Below are positions 9,208 through 21,865 of a stretch of 64,000 bases of DNA, piece by piece. The translations under genes were made by a program, and so were the position numbers. The stretch's first letter is position 1. Every line of letters begins with the position of its first letter. The notes beneath the pieces are model-generated. The model was not told the origin of the DNA, did no database searches, and saw nothing but the letters and a program-made list of their open reading frames with translations. Origin of the DNA: Sipunculus nudus (lineage: Eukaryota > Annelida > Sipuncula > Golfingiida > Sipunculidae); the NCBI GenBank assembly GCA_026874595.1, contig JAPPUL010000066.1:29474-93473 (forward strand), written 5' to 3'.

Positions 9208-12200
9208 TCACAAATCTTTAAAAGGAATATACTTTTCTTGCAAGAATTCTCAACTTGGCTCTTTGGCCGTCCGTGTGTTATTACAGAAAACGTGTAATAC
9301 AGTGAACGACCATAAGTATTATCCCCTAAATTCCATTGGAAATTTTTCTCCCCTCTTATGTCTTATAACAAACGATCCGAGTGTGTTCTCACCTACACCT
9401 AAATAACCGTATAGTAAGTCGCCTAGATAATTTAACCTAGAATTTATACGAGTAGTAGTCTGACGACGAGGAACATATTGCATTAACGTATCGTTTCTTC
9501 CTTCAAAAAATTGGTTCTGTATGTCTTGAGTTAAATACTTATCGTCTTTCTTACGATAAAGAGCTGGACTTTTGTAATAAGTTACTGTTTTTTTATCGGC
9601 TCTCCACTGACCGAATTTTAACGGATTAAAATCAAAATTTCCAAACTTATTTAATGCCGAAGTTGTATCACCAATACGATCTTCGTCAAAATAATCAAAA
9701 TAAACCAACCCCACTTTCATTCAAATTCCCTGAGGTGCTTGCAATCGCCAACAACCGACCTTTATAAAATGTTAAAAAAACGAATTGATTTTGAAACGTT
9801 TAAAATCATAATAAATTGAATCTTCGCCTAAATATAAATGTAGCTCATAATGATCTATATTCATATCCACGACTGAGTTCAAAAATCTAAAACTCTCTCT
9901 ATCCAATACATTCCTTTTTTTTCGAGACCCCATTTTAACTCCATCCTGCGATCTATAAACACTGGAATTCACGCCGTAAGGACCGTAAGGAATAACAGCC
10001 TTAAATCTATTTACTTCATAAAAAATTTGTATTTTCTTCAAAGTATACCTATTTAAATCTAAACCAAAAGTATTTGGAGGAAACTCACATTTTTGTAAGG
10101 GGCTCCAAGACGTTACCCCCCCGCCCCCGAACTTACATAACGATATACAATTAGATCTTCGACACCTCCTAAATAATAGTAAAACAAATTATTAGCACTT
10201 ACTACTCGAATCCAATTCGGTACACTCCGAAGTTTTCGATAAATTCAAACCCGCAAATTCCCGAGAACCCACTGGATTCATGTCCATGTCTAAACGATCA
10301 CAAAACACATCCAATTTATTGTTTACTTCCCTTATTCCCCACAAATGAATTACATCGTTAACAATTAACATAGCCGAATAATCTGCCAAAAAACGCTTGT
10401 CCTTGAAAGGAGTTAAAAAAAGATCTAACCAGGCTATTGAACCCTGGTCTCTTTGGTAAGCCTTAGCCAATTTTGTCGTTCCTAAAAATAGGCTCTTATC
10501 TCCATAAAAAAACTTCACTATATAAACTTGTCCCAAAAGCAGCGTCGGTTTGTTGTGTTTTTTTCAATCCACGACGCAGTCGCTTTAGAGAATATACGCA
10601 TATGCAACAAGACTTCTTCTTTCTTTGAACGACTAAAGTTATCCTTAAACTGAGTCCTAATTCGTAAACCTTTCCTTATAACACTAGCACTAGTACTAGA
10701 TTGGTCTAATCCTATCGCCGATTGCCAGGGGGATTTGTCGTCTTTAAAGTAGCTGAATCTAATTCCGGCAGAGGTTAAGTCGGCTGTCTTATCTAGGTCC
10801 CAACCAGGTCGAGTATCTAAATCGATTGTTAGTACTCCAGTAGCAGGTGTATAAGTAACGCCCCGTTGTTTTGGATAAACATCAGATTGCAGAACGTTTG
10901 GAATATAAACCCAAACGTCCAAAGAATTAAAACCTTGAAAAGACCCAAATCCGTCATACTTTATAGGTAAAACGTTAAGTTGGTCTTTGTTGTCAAAATG
11001 GGAAGTTAAATTTTTCAATTGCATCCGCTCGTGTATGCGACGTGCCATAAATCTTTAAATCCTTTTCTGGACCTCCTCCTGGAGGTTTTATTTTTAAAGA
11101 AGTCCAATGAGTTTTTAACTCGTCTTTATAAAATAACATTTCGGTTTCTTTAATAACGTCATCATAACTATCTGTAGCACCATAAACCTCGATTTCTCAA
11201 ATCTAAAACATCTTGTTCGGCTATTATATCACTATAAAATCCGTCAGGACGTCCCGAATCTTTATTAGGAGCCCACGTAGTTCCTCCATTCACGTTTTTC
11301 CCACGACCAAGGAGTAGTATTTCGCCTATGGACAAAAGCAATAGGTAAAAATATTACATTTCCTACATCTGAAATTTCATCGTTTACAACTGAACCCCAA
11401 CCAAAACGATCAGATTTGTAAAATCTGGCAGGTGTCACAAATTTTGATGCTTTTCCAATCAGGCGCTCCCTCATATTAAAGGAATCTGGATCTGTAACAT
11501 CTTTATGCCCAGAATTCTCGAACTGTTCTGGATGTACTTCAGAACTAGTAATAACTCGCCATCGTAACTGATAATAACCGTCATCTAGCGACAAAAATAT
11601 ATTGTGTCTCGGGTCGTCTATAAACTGTTGAATATTTTTATCGTTACATTTAACATACTTACCGTGGCTAGAACTTCGAGTTTTTGTTGACGAAACATTT
11701 CCAAAACTTGTTTTTAAATAACTTGGCACAGTATCTACTGTATCGTCAAATGTTTCTTTGTGTAAAGTACAACCCGAAACAACATAGAGTGAACCCTCGT
11801 CAAACCAATTGTATAGCGTGTTCCCAAAAGGAAAAACAACCGAGTTTTTCGTTTCCCAACGTAAACTTTTCTTTTCCAAAACTCAATTCCAACAAAATCT
11901 TGTCGAGTTCCTGCTTCTGGAGGTTCGTCTAATTTAAATCGTATTTCGCCAGAATACTCATTATCAATAAGATAAACAACCGAACCAGCTACGTTAGCTT
12001 TCAAACCATACGACATAATAACATTTCTATACATCTCAATACGACGAATATCAGGCCTTGACAGTTCATACTCGGTTGTTACCCACAAAGCCTTTGCCAA
12101 ATCGTTTGAAATATGACCTCTATCCCTTGTCTCTTTAACATAACCTACTCCATTAAAAGGAGCTAAAAAACCATTAGGTAGCAAATTAGCTATCGTATGT

Positions 12201-12650
12201 GTTCGTTCCTCAGCCGTAGGTCTTACTGAGCTTGACTTTAAAATCTTATTATACAATTCAACCACATCTTCAGCTAGCTCTTTAGTCGTCTTATAAGTCT
12301 CTCCGTTAGCTCGTAATACTTCTTTAAAAGCTAACTTAATTTTAGCTTCGTCAATATCAGCATCGTCAGCAATATTTTTATCTTTTAAACCTTTAATAGC
12401 GTCAGCGATCACTTTTGCATCATGCGTTCCGTCGCCTGTATGCTCTTTTTTCGTAAATTTCCGCTAATAGTAAAATTAATCCGTATAGCTGCGAAGTTAC
12501 CCTTCCAATCGCACCCCTTACAGAACTCCTTATCGTTCCGTCAGGATCTAATTTTACTCCTTCGTTTGCATCTTCAGTACCTCCAACATGTTCGCCTGCT
12601 TCGACCCACCGTGGAGTTTGGTCTCTAAGCTTTTTTAAATTTTTAGCCAT
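9208..12650 (-). CDS. Large virion protein, probably tail fibre or baseplate (heavily frameshifted)
   Basis: From ATG at 12650 (AAAAGGAG upstream) I can follow one continuous protein of roughly 1140 residues to TGA at 9208, if one surplus base (two at a few sites) is removed from at least ten short homopolymer runs, for example near 12460, 11885, 11290, 11190, 10550, 10115, 9775, 9710 and 9240. The N terminus (TPRWVEAGEHVGG, DANEGVKLDPDGTIRSSVRG, then EHTGDGTHDAK, ADDADIDEAKIKL) has the look of phage fibre or adhesin proteins. The middle and C terminus are beta-rich and aromatic without known domains. It lies between baseplate genes and membrane genes. Several smaller genes cannot be fully excluded, but no ribosome sites mark the internal breaks. 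Confidence 0.6.
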
Positions 12651-12652
12651 TT

Positions 12653-13049
12653 TTAATTCTCCTTTTGTTCAAAAGTAACTAATTTTTTTACTTTGTCAAA
12701 AATAGGATTTCCTTCGCTCATAGTATAAATTTTTCCAATACTTTTAATTCCTTTTTTTCGACCTTGATTTTATGTCTAGTACTTTAATGTCTTCGTGCAT
12801 TTCTTCTTTAACTTCTCTTAAATATAAGTAATCATAAGCCACTTGTTTACTTGGATCGTAATAAATCATAGCCTCGAATTTTTTGTTTTTTAACAACCCA
12901 ACATCTGATTGTGTTACCCATCTACCTAACCAAAAAACTGTTAATAATACTGTAAATAAACCACTTACAAATCTAGTTATATCTCTTAAATTACAACTTT
13001 TGATAAAAGCCCATAATTCTTTATTTTTTACTTCTTTTTTTTTCCTCAT
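12653..13049 (-). CDS. Small single-pass membrane protein (frameshifted)
   Basis: The start at 13049 is preceded by GGGAG. After a basic N terminus there is one hydrophobic helix (FVSGLFTVLLTVFWLG), then a charged tail. One surplus A near 12768 (7-base run) shifts the frame; the restored C terminus runs to 12653, immediately before the large virion gene. About 131 residues. A holin-like role is conceivable from size and topology but nothing specific supports it. Confidence 0.5.
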
Positions 13050-13085
13050 GAGTTTAACATTCTCCCATACCTAAAAATTTCAACT

Positions 13086-13681
13086 TCAAAACTTCAACTC
13101 CCATTCGAACAACAACTCTCGCTTTTCTGTTTTACTAATAACGCCAAACGTTACACTAGCAAAAAGTGTTTGTGTAGTTCCGTCATCAAAAAATAATCCC
13201 GCAGCCGTATAACTCTTAGCCTTATAATTTCTTGTGATTTGCTTGATCTTTTGGTATACGAAACTTAAACAAAACCGAACTTTCGTTAGGACTATTTGGA
13301 TATTCAACTATAAACAAACTTTCGCCTCCACTCGATTTAGCATCACGATTTAAAAAAAATTCGTTTGTAATATAAACTAAATCTGTGTCCGTAGCTTGGG
13401 GGAGGAGGAGGATTTAACATTTGCGAACTCGATAAAGAATCGTCCCCCCCCTAATTTTAAAAACGTTCAAACATCCACTTTTACTATCACAATCGCCAAC
13501 AAAATGTGGGTAATAACTTTTTTGCTCCGTTTACTATCAGATTATTTTTTTTTTATAAAAGGGGATTTGTTTTTCATCTTTACATTATTTGAATTTATGT
13601 ATTTCCCATCTTCAATTACATAAACTTGAAATTTGCCCCTCTATAAAATTTGCCTTATCTTCTAATTTATTTTCCGTACAT
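13086..13681 (-). CDS. Unknown, probable virion structural protein (frameshifted)
   Basis: ATG at 13681 with TAGGAG upstream. Several surplus-base breaks (near 13669, 13640, 13550, 13520, 13445, 13365 and 13240) must be allowed to read about 195 residues ending at 13086. The peptide has a proline run, then beta-rich segments such as SLFIVEYPNSPNESSVLFKF and TYTAAG-like stretches ending RELLFEWELKF. It follows the baseplate protein in the same direction, so a baseplate or tail role is inferred. No family recognised. Confidence 0.45.
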
Positions 13682-13690
13682 TTATCGCTC

Positions 13691-15902
13691 CTAATCTATA
13701 ATTTTTATATTAACATTATCAACAATCAACTTTGTAGCTTGATACTCGTCTTTAAGATTTTCGGAAACTGCCATCTGCCGAACAACATCCATTTCACAAA
13801 AATCTGCTATTACACCACAATCGCTTAAATACTTCCGTTCTGTTGTTAAATATTAATTAATCCATTCTTTAAAACCGTCCAATTATCCCGAAACTTTCCT
13901 TCAGACGATAACTCACTTACCGACTTTTCAACATCTCGACTAAGTAATCGACCTTCTATTAAAATAGTTTCTTTTAAAATCGTTCCAAACTTAACTTTGT
14001 TACGAATACGTTTCGATATTTTTATAACATTTTCCCGAATACAAATCTTTATATTCTGTATTTTCAATTAAATCTTTTAAACCATCAAAATACTCTTTAA
14101 GAATATTCCAATCAGATCCCGAAAACAACGAACTACCGTTATTCAAGAGTTCTTTAAGTTCGTCTTCGTAAGACGTATCTCGAACTAAATCAACCAACTC
14201 TAAAATCTCTTTATAAAACGCATTATCTAAAATACCTTTTTCTAATATTGTTAATAAATCCATAAAATTCTGTTCTACTAACTTATAAGCCAACTCATAA
14301 ATACGCTCATTTTCTTTGATAATTAATATAACCACAAACTAAATTTTTCTCTAAGTTAGGAGGAGGTCCATATCGCAAATAAGGAAAAAACCCCATTTTC
14401 AGTATAAGAAGGAAAATCAAACAAATCTACCCCAACACACCCTTTCTTATAATACGAATCGTTAAAATCAATCAAAATATTATATGTATATTGCCCGTCA
14501 TATTTATAAATTGTATTTTTTGTTATAATAAATTGTTGGTTCTTTTTGATAAGTATATACAATATCAGTTGGTCTATCGTCAGGATGCCCGTAAATAATC
14601 TCGCCGTCAATATTTAAATTCGCACCTCATCGTCGCTTGGAGGTCCATATTTGTCGATAAATCCGTCTGTCTGGATGCCCGTATAATATATAAGGAGAAC
14701 TCGAATACCCTCGTGAATAAATGTCCCGTAACAAAGAATCTAACCGTTTACCTGCATATTCATAAAACGTATAATTATCTAATCTAATTAAATTCTAAAA
14801 ACTCAACTAAATACCCTAACCCTTCTAAACGATTTGGCTTAACAAAATTAAATTTTCCTTAAAAAGCTATTTATTTCACTAACTAAATTCGTTAGTTTAG
14901 GATAAGTAGTAATTAACTCAATATTATTTAACTCGTAACAAATTAAACAACTTGTTCTGATAATTTACTTTGAAACCAATAATAATTTTAATAAAAACAA
15001 TAACAAAGCGTGTGTATCGTAAGGTCTATAAAAATAATCAACAAAAGTCTCTTTTCCCGACTTACACCTTGGGCATCTCCAATCTGGAGGCAACTCATTC
15101 CCGATTCCCAAGTCCCGTTTCCCTTCCATTACAAGGATCATAAACATAATCACAGGTTGTACATCTTTTTTTCATTGACTCTTCTAAATCGAGCCAACGG
15201 CTTGAAAAACCTTTTTTTTTCGGTAATTATGTTCAACTAACGTATAGCCATATCTCTCCATCAACTCCGAAAGGCAATGAATATATTTATCATCTAAAAG
15301 TTGACTTACTTGAAGAAAAAAACTTTTCCGAAGGAGGCGTCCACTTTATCAGTCAAAACTTTTGTATAATACCAAACTCCAATTTCTACACATACATCTA
15401 ACAACAATCGTACTAACTCCTCAAAAATTTCTTCTTGGCCTTCGTAAGCGGGTTTATCGCCAACTTTTACCACAAACGATATTTGGCAGTCCTCGTCCCC
15501 GTAAAACTGCTCTGATTTTGGATCCTTAAATTCGTCTTGATACCATCGTACAATTACAGCGTCCATCCCCACCAATTGAAACAAGTACCTTACGGCTTCT
15601 AAAGTTCCTTTCCGTTCATACAATTGAACCATATAATATAAAAACTTCCCTATTTTCTCGTTACTATCAACTAAAAAGTCCGAAATTGCTAATGGATCTA
15701 AAACTTGTTGAACTTTAATACCCTGTTTGTTTCTAACTGTGTCCCAATAAGCCGAATAACTGTTAACCACCTCTTCAAAATTAAAGTCAAATAGATTGTC
15801 TGTCTCGTTACCAATATACGCTTGGAAAACATCTACAATTTTCCCTACTATATTATCTTTACCTTTTAAATGCTCAGGTAAAAAATCGTCTAATTTTAAC
15901 AT
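13691..15902 (-). CDS. gpI-like baseplate protein with rubredoxin-like knuckle and YG(H/P)P motifs (heavily frameshifted; may be more than one gene)
   Basis: The first 198 codons (15902-15306, intact) match the P2 tail protein I type: a start resembling DDFLPEHLKGKDN and the signature YERKGTLEAVRYLFQLVG. Following the frame through surplus bases, the chain continues into a rubredoxin-like module (14965-15175), then a helical region. A C-terminal part follows with four related motifs (YGHPDRR, KYGPPSDD, YGHPDDRP, RYGPPPN), ending at TAG 13691. No strong ribosome site interrupts this run, so I read it as one gene of about 730 residues, but the density of breaks makes internal gene boundaries possible. 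The ATG at 15902 overlaps the preceding stop with AGAGG upstream. Confidence 0.55.
14965..15175 (-). other. Rubredoxin-like metal-binding module within or beside the baseplate protein
   Basis: The peptide from the ATG codon at 15175 shows CTTCDYVYDP, then after one surplus G in the GGGAAACGGG stretch, LPPDWRCPRC and SGKETF. This is the complete rubredoxin pattern: two CxxC knuckles, the VYDP turn, the PPDW motif and GKExF. Rubredoxins bind one iron (or zinc) with these four Cys. Upstream residues (SRWLDLEES) are in frame with the baseplate protein after two small corrections, so it may be an internal domain; alternatively it is a free gene starting at 15175. Confidence 0.65.
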
Positions 15903-15905
15903 CCT

Positions 15906-16410
15906 CTATTTATCCCATACAACTAAATGTGTTAACAACGATCGAATAGCTACATCAGTAAGTTCAAAGTCGTGTCCATCTAAATTTAAAACGTTTTTTA
16001 GAGTCGGTTAGTTCCGTAACAACATTAAAAGGAGCTCTCAAATATTGTTTTCGCCATTCAAAATCTTTTTCCTTAACTTCACTATCCTCCGAACTAATAA
16101 CTTGTGCTTTATAATCTTTAAAATCTACCTTCTCTAAGTTATATTTATACTCTACACTCTGATCAATCTCGTCAAGATTAACTTTATCTTTCTCAACTGT
16201 AAATTTTCGCTTTAATATTAACCGTAAAGTCCGTTCAGAACTTGTACTAACAAAATCTTTAAACAAATAAACCAACAGTTTATAATCTAAATGATACAAT
16301 GTTTGTTTCGAATCAACTTTGTTACGTAACAAATAAAATACTCCCCAATCAAATATCCACTCTAACTTAGCTAACTCTAAAACATTAAGTATATAATTCC
16401 TAATTGTCAT
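15906..16410 (-). CDS. Unknown baseplate-region protein (frameshifted near its end)
   Basis: About 167 residues from ATG 16410 to TAG 15906; one surplus A near 15998 shifts the last 30 codons. N-terminal aromatic helices (YILNVLELAKLEWIFDWGVF) are followed by a charged region. It sits between the gp6/J-like gene (4 bases upstream) and the gpI-like gene (stop overlapping the next ribosome site), the order in which myovirus baseplate wedge genes are found. No family recognised by motif. Confidence 0.5.
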
Positions 16411-16414
16411 TTAT

Positions 16415-18131
16415 TTACCCTGTTCTATAATCCTTTCTAACTTTAATTTCGCCTTTAGCTCCAACCCCCGTCTCAAACACAAAAATAGGCTTCCGATACT
16501 TAAAATACTCTCCAAATCCAAGTTCTAGATCGGGATATTTTTCTTTGGAAACCACTTTCTCGCCTTTTTTATATGTCGTAACTTTATTGAAATATACTCG
16601 AAATACATTGTCCGATCCTGTGATGTCAAATAGAATGTCCAGCAACTTAACTGAATAAAATGTCTCGCCTAATCGGTTGCAATAGTTTTTGATTTCGTTA
16701 CTCATAACTTCTCTAATCGCCTCTTGATTAGCTCCTAATCGAACCACTACTTTAATTTCTAATTCTAAACCTACTGGAGTAGGTTCTACTATTTCTATTT
16801 TAGCCGACAACATCTTTACGTTATCCAAATATTTTAACAAATCTTTTTTACTATCGTCAGTCCACACATTATCCCCCTCCAATAAAGCCGCTACTTCTAT
16901 TGTACAACACGATTTTTGTAAATTATACAATGTCTTATATACATAAGTGTAATTGACTTGGTCATGATCAGGATCGGGAAATGTTACCCCTTTTTCCCTA
17001 AGCTTTTCTAACAATTCGCTTGTATTCGTTTCCTTATCGCTGTCCGATAAAAGTTTACGTCGAACTTGAGCCGAAATAACCCCTGGATAGCTATAAACAA
17101 ACGTTTTATAATCGTTCTCCGTTACCGCTCGTCCTTGAGTTTGAAAAAAACTGCCCCGCCAAATACTTAATCTTTTCAAGAGAATCTTCGTCAAAACCTC
17201 CCGCTATGGATTCTGTTACCTTAAAATTGACAACGTAATCATCTCCAGAACCTCCCGTAAACTATTGTTTCCCCTAGCTCAGTACCAGATTTTATGAACA
17301 CATCCGCTCCACGTGTCCGTAAATATGTAAAATCAACTGTCGAAGTAGATCTTAAACCATAACCCGTTTTATCATTTCCAAACAGTAACAGTACACCCCC
17401 TGTATAATCTGTTCGTACGATTATCGTGTTCTTATCTAAAATTTAACTTTGTCTAAAAGTTTATATGTAATTGGTTGCCCTTTGTCGTCTACAGCTTTGT
17501 CATCCTCATATCCGACATAAGAAAAACGGATAGCCATCTACTTCCGCACTAACTTCAAACTGATCTACTTGAAAATTTTCTTCCGGTACTATAAGTATTT
17601 CCAAACTCTTCTCCTTTCAATTCACTAAACACCGTTCCATCAACCGAACTAAACCCTAACAGGGACGGAAACGATTTCGTAACCCATTCTCCTTGTAAAA
17701 CATCAATATCTTCTAAATATGTTGAACCTTTTAAGATTTTAACGTCTTTTTTAGTAACTAAAGGCGGGTCTTCGTTAATTTGTGTACCTTTAAGTATAAC
17801 TAAATCAAAGTCAAGAGCATTCTCTATTTGTGCTCGGACCTTTCCTGTAGCGTGCTTTTTTCGGTTTGGATTGTAACCTAATGGTTGAGCTAACGAAATA
17901 AATAGCCGATTTAGAAGTTGCCGAATAAATATAAGACTCCCTTACTCGCAACAAAGTCTTGTAATTTAGAACCTCTAAAATCGATGCTAAGATTTCAATT
18001 AAAATGTTTCCCGTCGCCGAAGTAAACATGTCTTTCCAAGTCCCGTAGTCCGATTGGGACTTCAAGTATTCTAAAATCTTTTCTTTAATCTCTTTCCTAG
18101 TTTGGACCCTACTTGGAAATAAAAACGACAT
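16415..18131 (-). CDS. Baseplate wedge protein, gp6/J-like (frameshifted)
   Basis: About 570 residues. The N terminus (PSRVQTRKEIKEKILEYL, then TGNILIEILASILEVLNY) resembles the start of gp6-type baseplate proteins. The C-terminal third carries the baseplate J hallmark FFQTQGRAVTENDYKTFV followed by YPGVISAQV. Surplus bases near 17885, 17600, 17545, 17445 and 17245 must be dropped to join the pieces. The start at 18131 has AGAAGGA upstream and is the first gene after a promoter-like block at 18165-18195, so the baseplate operon probably begins here and runs leftward. Confidence 0.72.
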
Positions 18132-18164
18132 GTTCTTTATCCTTCTTTTATTTTAAAAGTTATA

Positions 18165-18195
18165 CCTATAATATATAAAAACCCGATTTTATATG
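18165..18195 (-). promoter_or_regulatory. Promoter-like block, family A, ahead of the baseplate operon
   Basis: On the minus strand the block reads CGGGTTTTTATATATTATAGG, giving a TATATTAT -10-like element about 35 bases upstream of the baseplate start. Nearly the same block occurs at 30445-30480, 43991-44030 and 47701-47740, each ahead of a gene. Confidence 0.5.
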
Positions 18196-18221
18196 TTGCA
18201 CTATAGAATACAACTTATTTT

Positions 18222-18377
18222 TTACCCGAAACTTGCTTCAGAGCCCGTAATTTTCAAGAAGTTTTCATACTCTTCCTCCGATAAAAAATTTTTAATGTTA
18301 AGTTTTTTCTCTTTTTTATGCTCGCTAGCTAATTTTCTTAGCAACAACATGATATCATATTGAGTTAACTTTTTCAT
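18222..18377 (-). CDS. Small helical protein, unknown
   Basis: 51 residues, intact frame, starting MKKLTQYDIMLLLRK and ending EASFG. The ATG overlaps the primase stop (ATGA) and has AAAGGAG just upstream, so it is translationally coupled to the primase gene. Charged and helical; no family recognised. Confidence 0.6.
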   Translation of the reverse strand: MKKLTQYDIMLLLRKLASEHKKEKKLNIKNFLSEEEYENFLKITGSEASFG

Positions 18378-19090
18378 TTTTTGTCTCCTTTACTAAAACT
18401 CTCCCCGAAAAAAACCTCCATACCCACATTTTTAAAAACGGATCGTTTAAGATTTGAGTTAAAAATATTTTCTCGTAAATTAGGCGATAAGAAATATTCC
18501 CCCCAATCCTTCAGTTTAGGTCTAAATCGAACAACAGATTTCCCCTTTTGTTCGAGCTTATCTTTAACTTTTAGATATAGTTTTCTCGCCTGTACCATCA
18601 TTATCGAACCCTATATAAAAAACTTTAGCGATTTCTGATAAAATAGATAACATTTTTATCGAAGGCGGCCCCAACGTTGCAAGAACATACGGATAAAACA
18701 TACGAATATAAGCCCAAATCTCGAATACCCTCAACTAAAATTAACGGTATAGCGGGTTTATAGCCTACTAAATTTTGGAACCCGTAAGCAATTGAAGCAG
18801 TTGCATTTGAAAAAAACCCGATATTCCTTTGTTTCATAACCTTTAGCTACAAACCCTATAAAACGTTCCCTTACCGTTACTATTGGAATTAGCCAAATAA
18901 ACGTCTTTTTCATATAAAAAGTTTTCAAAAAACGACCCTTCTAAAACAAACAACTTTTTATAAAACTGATACGAAGTTAATACAGGCAAAGGTTCCGGTA
19001 AATTAATAAGTTGTGATAATCGTGTCCTTTAAGAGGTTTAAGTCTCTTTATTGAAACCGATTCATTGTATAACTTTATTAGCCGTTCCAT
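18374..19090 (-). CDS. DNA primase catalytic (TOPRIM) protein, frameshifted
   Basis: About 238 residues, read through several surplus-base breaks (near 18985, 18905, 18810, 18690 and 18605). Motifs of the DnaG RNA-polymerase core are visible: IPIVTVRERFIGF, SNATASIAYGFQNL, ILVEGIRDLGLY (TOPRIM acid EG.D), a YPYVLATLG segment and FYIGFDNDGTG (the second acidic motif). A zinc finger is missing; that part is encoded separately at 2816-3235. The ATG at 19090 overlaps the end of the ribonucleotide reductase gene. It probably makes primers together with the finger protein and the DnaB-like helicase. Confidence 0.72.
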
Positions 19091-21822
19091 TTATAACACA
19101 CCACCCCCCACCCTGAAGTTTCTCCACAATTTGAACATACCTCACAATTTCCCTCCCGATAAGTAAACGACGAACATTTTATACAAATATTCCCGTTTAA
19201 CAAATCTTTTTTGAGATGAAAAAAGCTTCAACTTCATGTTTGATTTTTTCTCGATTTTCCGTACCTTCATTTTCTCTTTTTAAAAACTCTAATTCTAAAA
19301 ATCTCGCTATATAATCAATAAAAGAAGATACCAACTTAATTTTAGCATTTGACGTATAGCCTAAAGGTTGAAACTTCGTCCCCCTTCCAAACTTCAACTA
19401 ATTTCTTTAGAGGTAACCCTAATTGCAAGCTATGAGAAGCTAATAACGAAATAACATCTACTAAACCCGAAACTGTCGAACCCTCTTTTGCCATTGTAAT
19501 AAAAATCTCGCCAGGTTGCCCGTTTTCATATAAACCCACACTAAAATACCCCTTATGACCCCCAATGTTAAAAGTATGATTTATTGCTTTTCTCGTTACG
19601 GGCAACCTCTTGCGTCCCAAAACCTCAACTTTATTTAAAATCGCTAACTTTTCATTGTTTTGAATACTTACTAAAGGTTGTACTATTTTCGACCCGTCTC
19701 TATACGGCGCTACTGACTTTACCCCCCGTTTCCAACATTCTATAAACAAATCTCGTACATCCTCAACAGTTGCCGATTCTGGTAACGATAAAGTTTTCGA
19801 TATTGACCCCGATAAAAAAGGTTGACAATATTCTAACATTTTCACATGCCCTAAAACTGGTACACAGTTATCCCCCGTAAGCTGTTTGAAACAATCGCCT
19901 ATCTTCACTTTTAATATTACTCGGCAATTTTCCCGTTTCTTTTATAACTTTAAAAACTTCGTCAGCATCATACCCTAAATCTTCAAAAGCTTCATAAAAA
20001 GACGGATTTTAACATCTCCATCGATCCGCCATCTACCATTTGTTTTGTAGTTTGTAAAAAAGGTTTTGGTTCTATGCCCGTAGTCTCAGCTCCTAGAGCA
20101 AAAGAGATGGTTCCTGCTGGAGCTACTAAACTAACTTGAGCATTTCTAACGCCGTATATTTGATTTCTCTCTAAAACCCATGCCCATAAAGGACCTCCAT
20201 ACTCCATAAGTGAACAAAAACGGGTTACATGAGACGAGCCCTCATCTTCAAATTCGTTTTTAACTAAACGTAAATAACTAGTAGCATGTTCAACTAAAAC
20301 ATCCGTAACCGAAACTTTGTTTTTACCATATTCATTAAACTCTCCTTTTATTTCAGCTAAAAATGTCGACATTAAATAAGCTGCACTTGTCATAATCGAT
20401 GTTAACATTCCCATGTACATTCTTGACATGTGTGAATCGTAAGGTAACCGCAAACCTATTAAAAATGCGTGTACGTTTGTATAGCCCAGTCCAAGCGGTC
20501 TTAAATTTAAAGAATTGTCTTTTATAGCTTGAGTCGGATACTCAGCAAAATCACACAAAATATCTTGTGCTAAAATCATTAACATCGAAATATAAATATA
20601 TTCAGTTACTTTAACAACCTTAGCGTCTTTATCAAGAAAAGCTTTCAAATTTAAAGAAGCTAAATTACACGCTGTGTTATCTAAAAAATAAAACTCCGAA
20701 CACGGATTGCATCCATTTATAGTCCCCGATACTACCGAGGTGTTCATACGATTTACAGTGTCTATATAGACAAGGCCAGGACAACCCGATGTATGACAAG
20801 ATTTAGCAATTTTACCTAACAACTCCCTAGCTTTTATTCTGTCCGTAACCTGCCCATCAACTCGACTAACCAAGTTCCAATCTTTATCCTCAATTACCGC
20901 TTCCATAAAAGCGTCTGTTACTACAACCGAATGATTTTCATTTTGGAAAAAAAAACCAAATCTTGAGATTCTTGTTTAAAAGAACCTCCAAACCCTGCTT
21001 GTTTTAATACCCCCGCTTTAACCTCTTCAATAGCCTTCGATTCTATAAACTCCTCAATGTCTGGATGATCGATATTTAACAGCGCCATTTTAGCCGAACG
21101 TCTCGTCTTACCTCCAGACTTTATTACACCTGCAAAAGTATCAAGACCCTCGCATAAACGATACTGGACCCGAAGGTGTTCCCCCTCCCGACACACTCTC
21201 CTTTTTTCGATCGTATAGTCGAAAAGTTAGTTCCCGTTCCCGAACCCCATTTAAAAATCTTCCCCCTCAATTTTAGCTAAATCGTAAATCGAATCAAGCG
21301 AGTCTTCTACCGAGTTTATAAAACAAGCCGAAAATTGATTCCTGTTCTCTTCTACCCCACAATTAAAACCAAACAGGGCTATTAAATGCAGCCTTTTGAT
21401 ATAACATTGTTAAATATAACTCGTCATAAAAAATGTCTTTATCTACTTTTGAAAAAATAACCTTTCTTATAACCATGAGTAGCAATCGAACTTGCTATAC
21501 GATTCTAACACTTGATGTAACGATGTTTCTCGACTCGAAGAACCTAAAGCCCCTGCAAAATATTTTGAAGTTATAATATTTACCGCTGTTTTGGTCGTAA
21601 AAACTCGGAAACTCAACGTTCGACTGTTCAAAAATAACAGTTCCGTCCGACGCTTTAATCTCAGCTTTTCTTGTCTCCCAATCTACCATGTCTTTTACAT
21701 TTGCGGTTACTTTACTTAACACTCGTTTAAAAGTTAGTTTGCCGTTTTCTATCTTAAAAAAATTTACCGCATCCTTTACATATTCTAACCCCTCTCCCCA
21801 ACTCCTTTTTTATGTCTTTCAT
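19078..21822 (-). CDS. nrdJ: Ribonucleoside reductase, adenosylcobalamin-dependent (class II) type, frameshifted
   Basis: About 910 residues. Recognisable blocks in order: NGCNPCSEFYFLDNTACNL with ASLNL (the substrate and catalytic Cys region typical of class II enzymes), VSLVAPAGTISFALG with ETTGIEP, QPFLSGSISKTLSLPESATVEDV, WKRGVKSVAPYRDGSKIVQPL, and a Cys-rich C terminus with CIKC, CEVCSNCG. Single surplus bases break it, for example in the A run 19996-20000 and the C run 19872-19876; dropping one base at each gives perfect family continuity. No small (radical) subunit gene is in the window, consistent with the B12 class. The start at 21822 has AAAGGAGAG upstream. It supplies deoxynucleotides for phage DNA synthesis. 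Confidence 0.85.
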
Positions 21823-21865
21823 ATTTATTTTATCTCTCCTTTATTCTATTTATATTAACTCTAAA

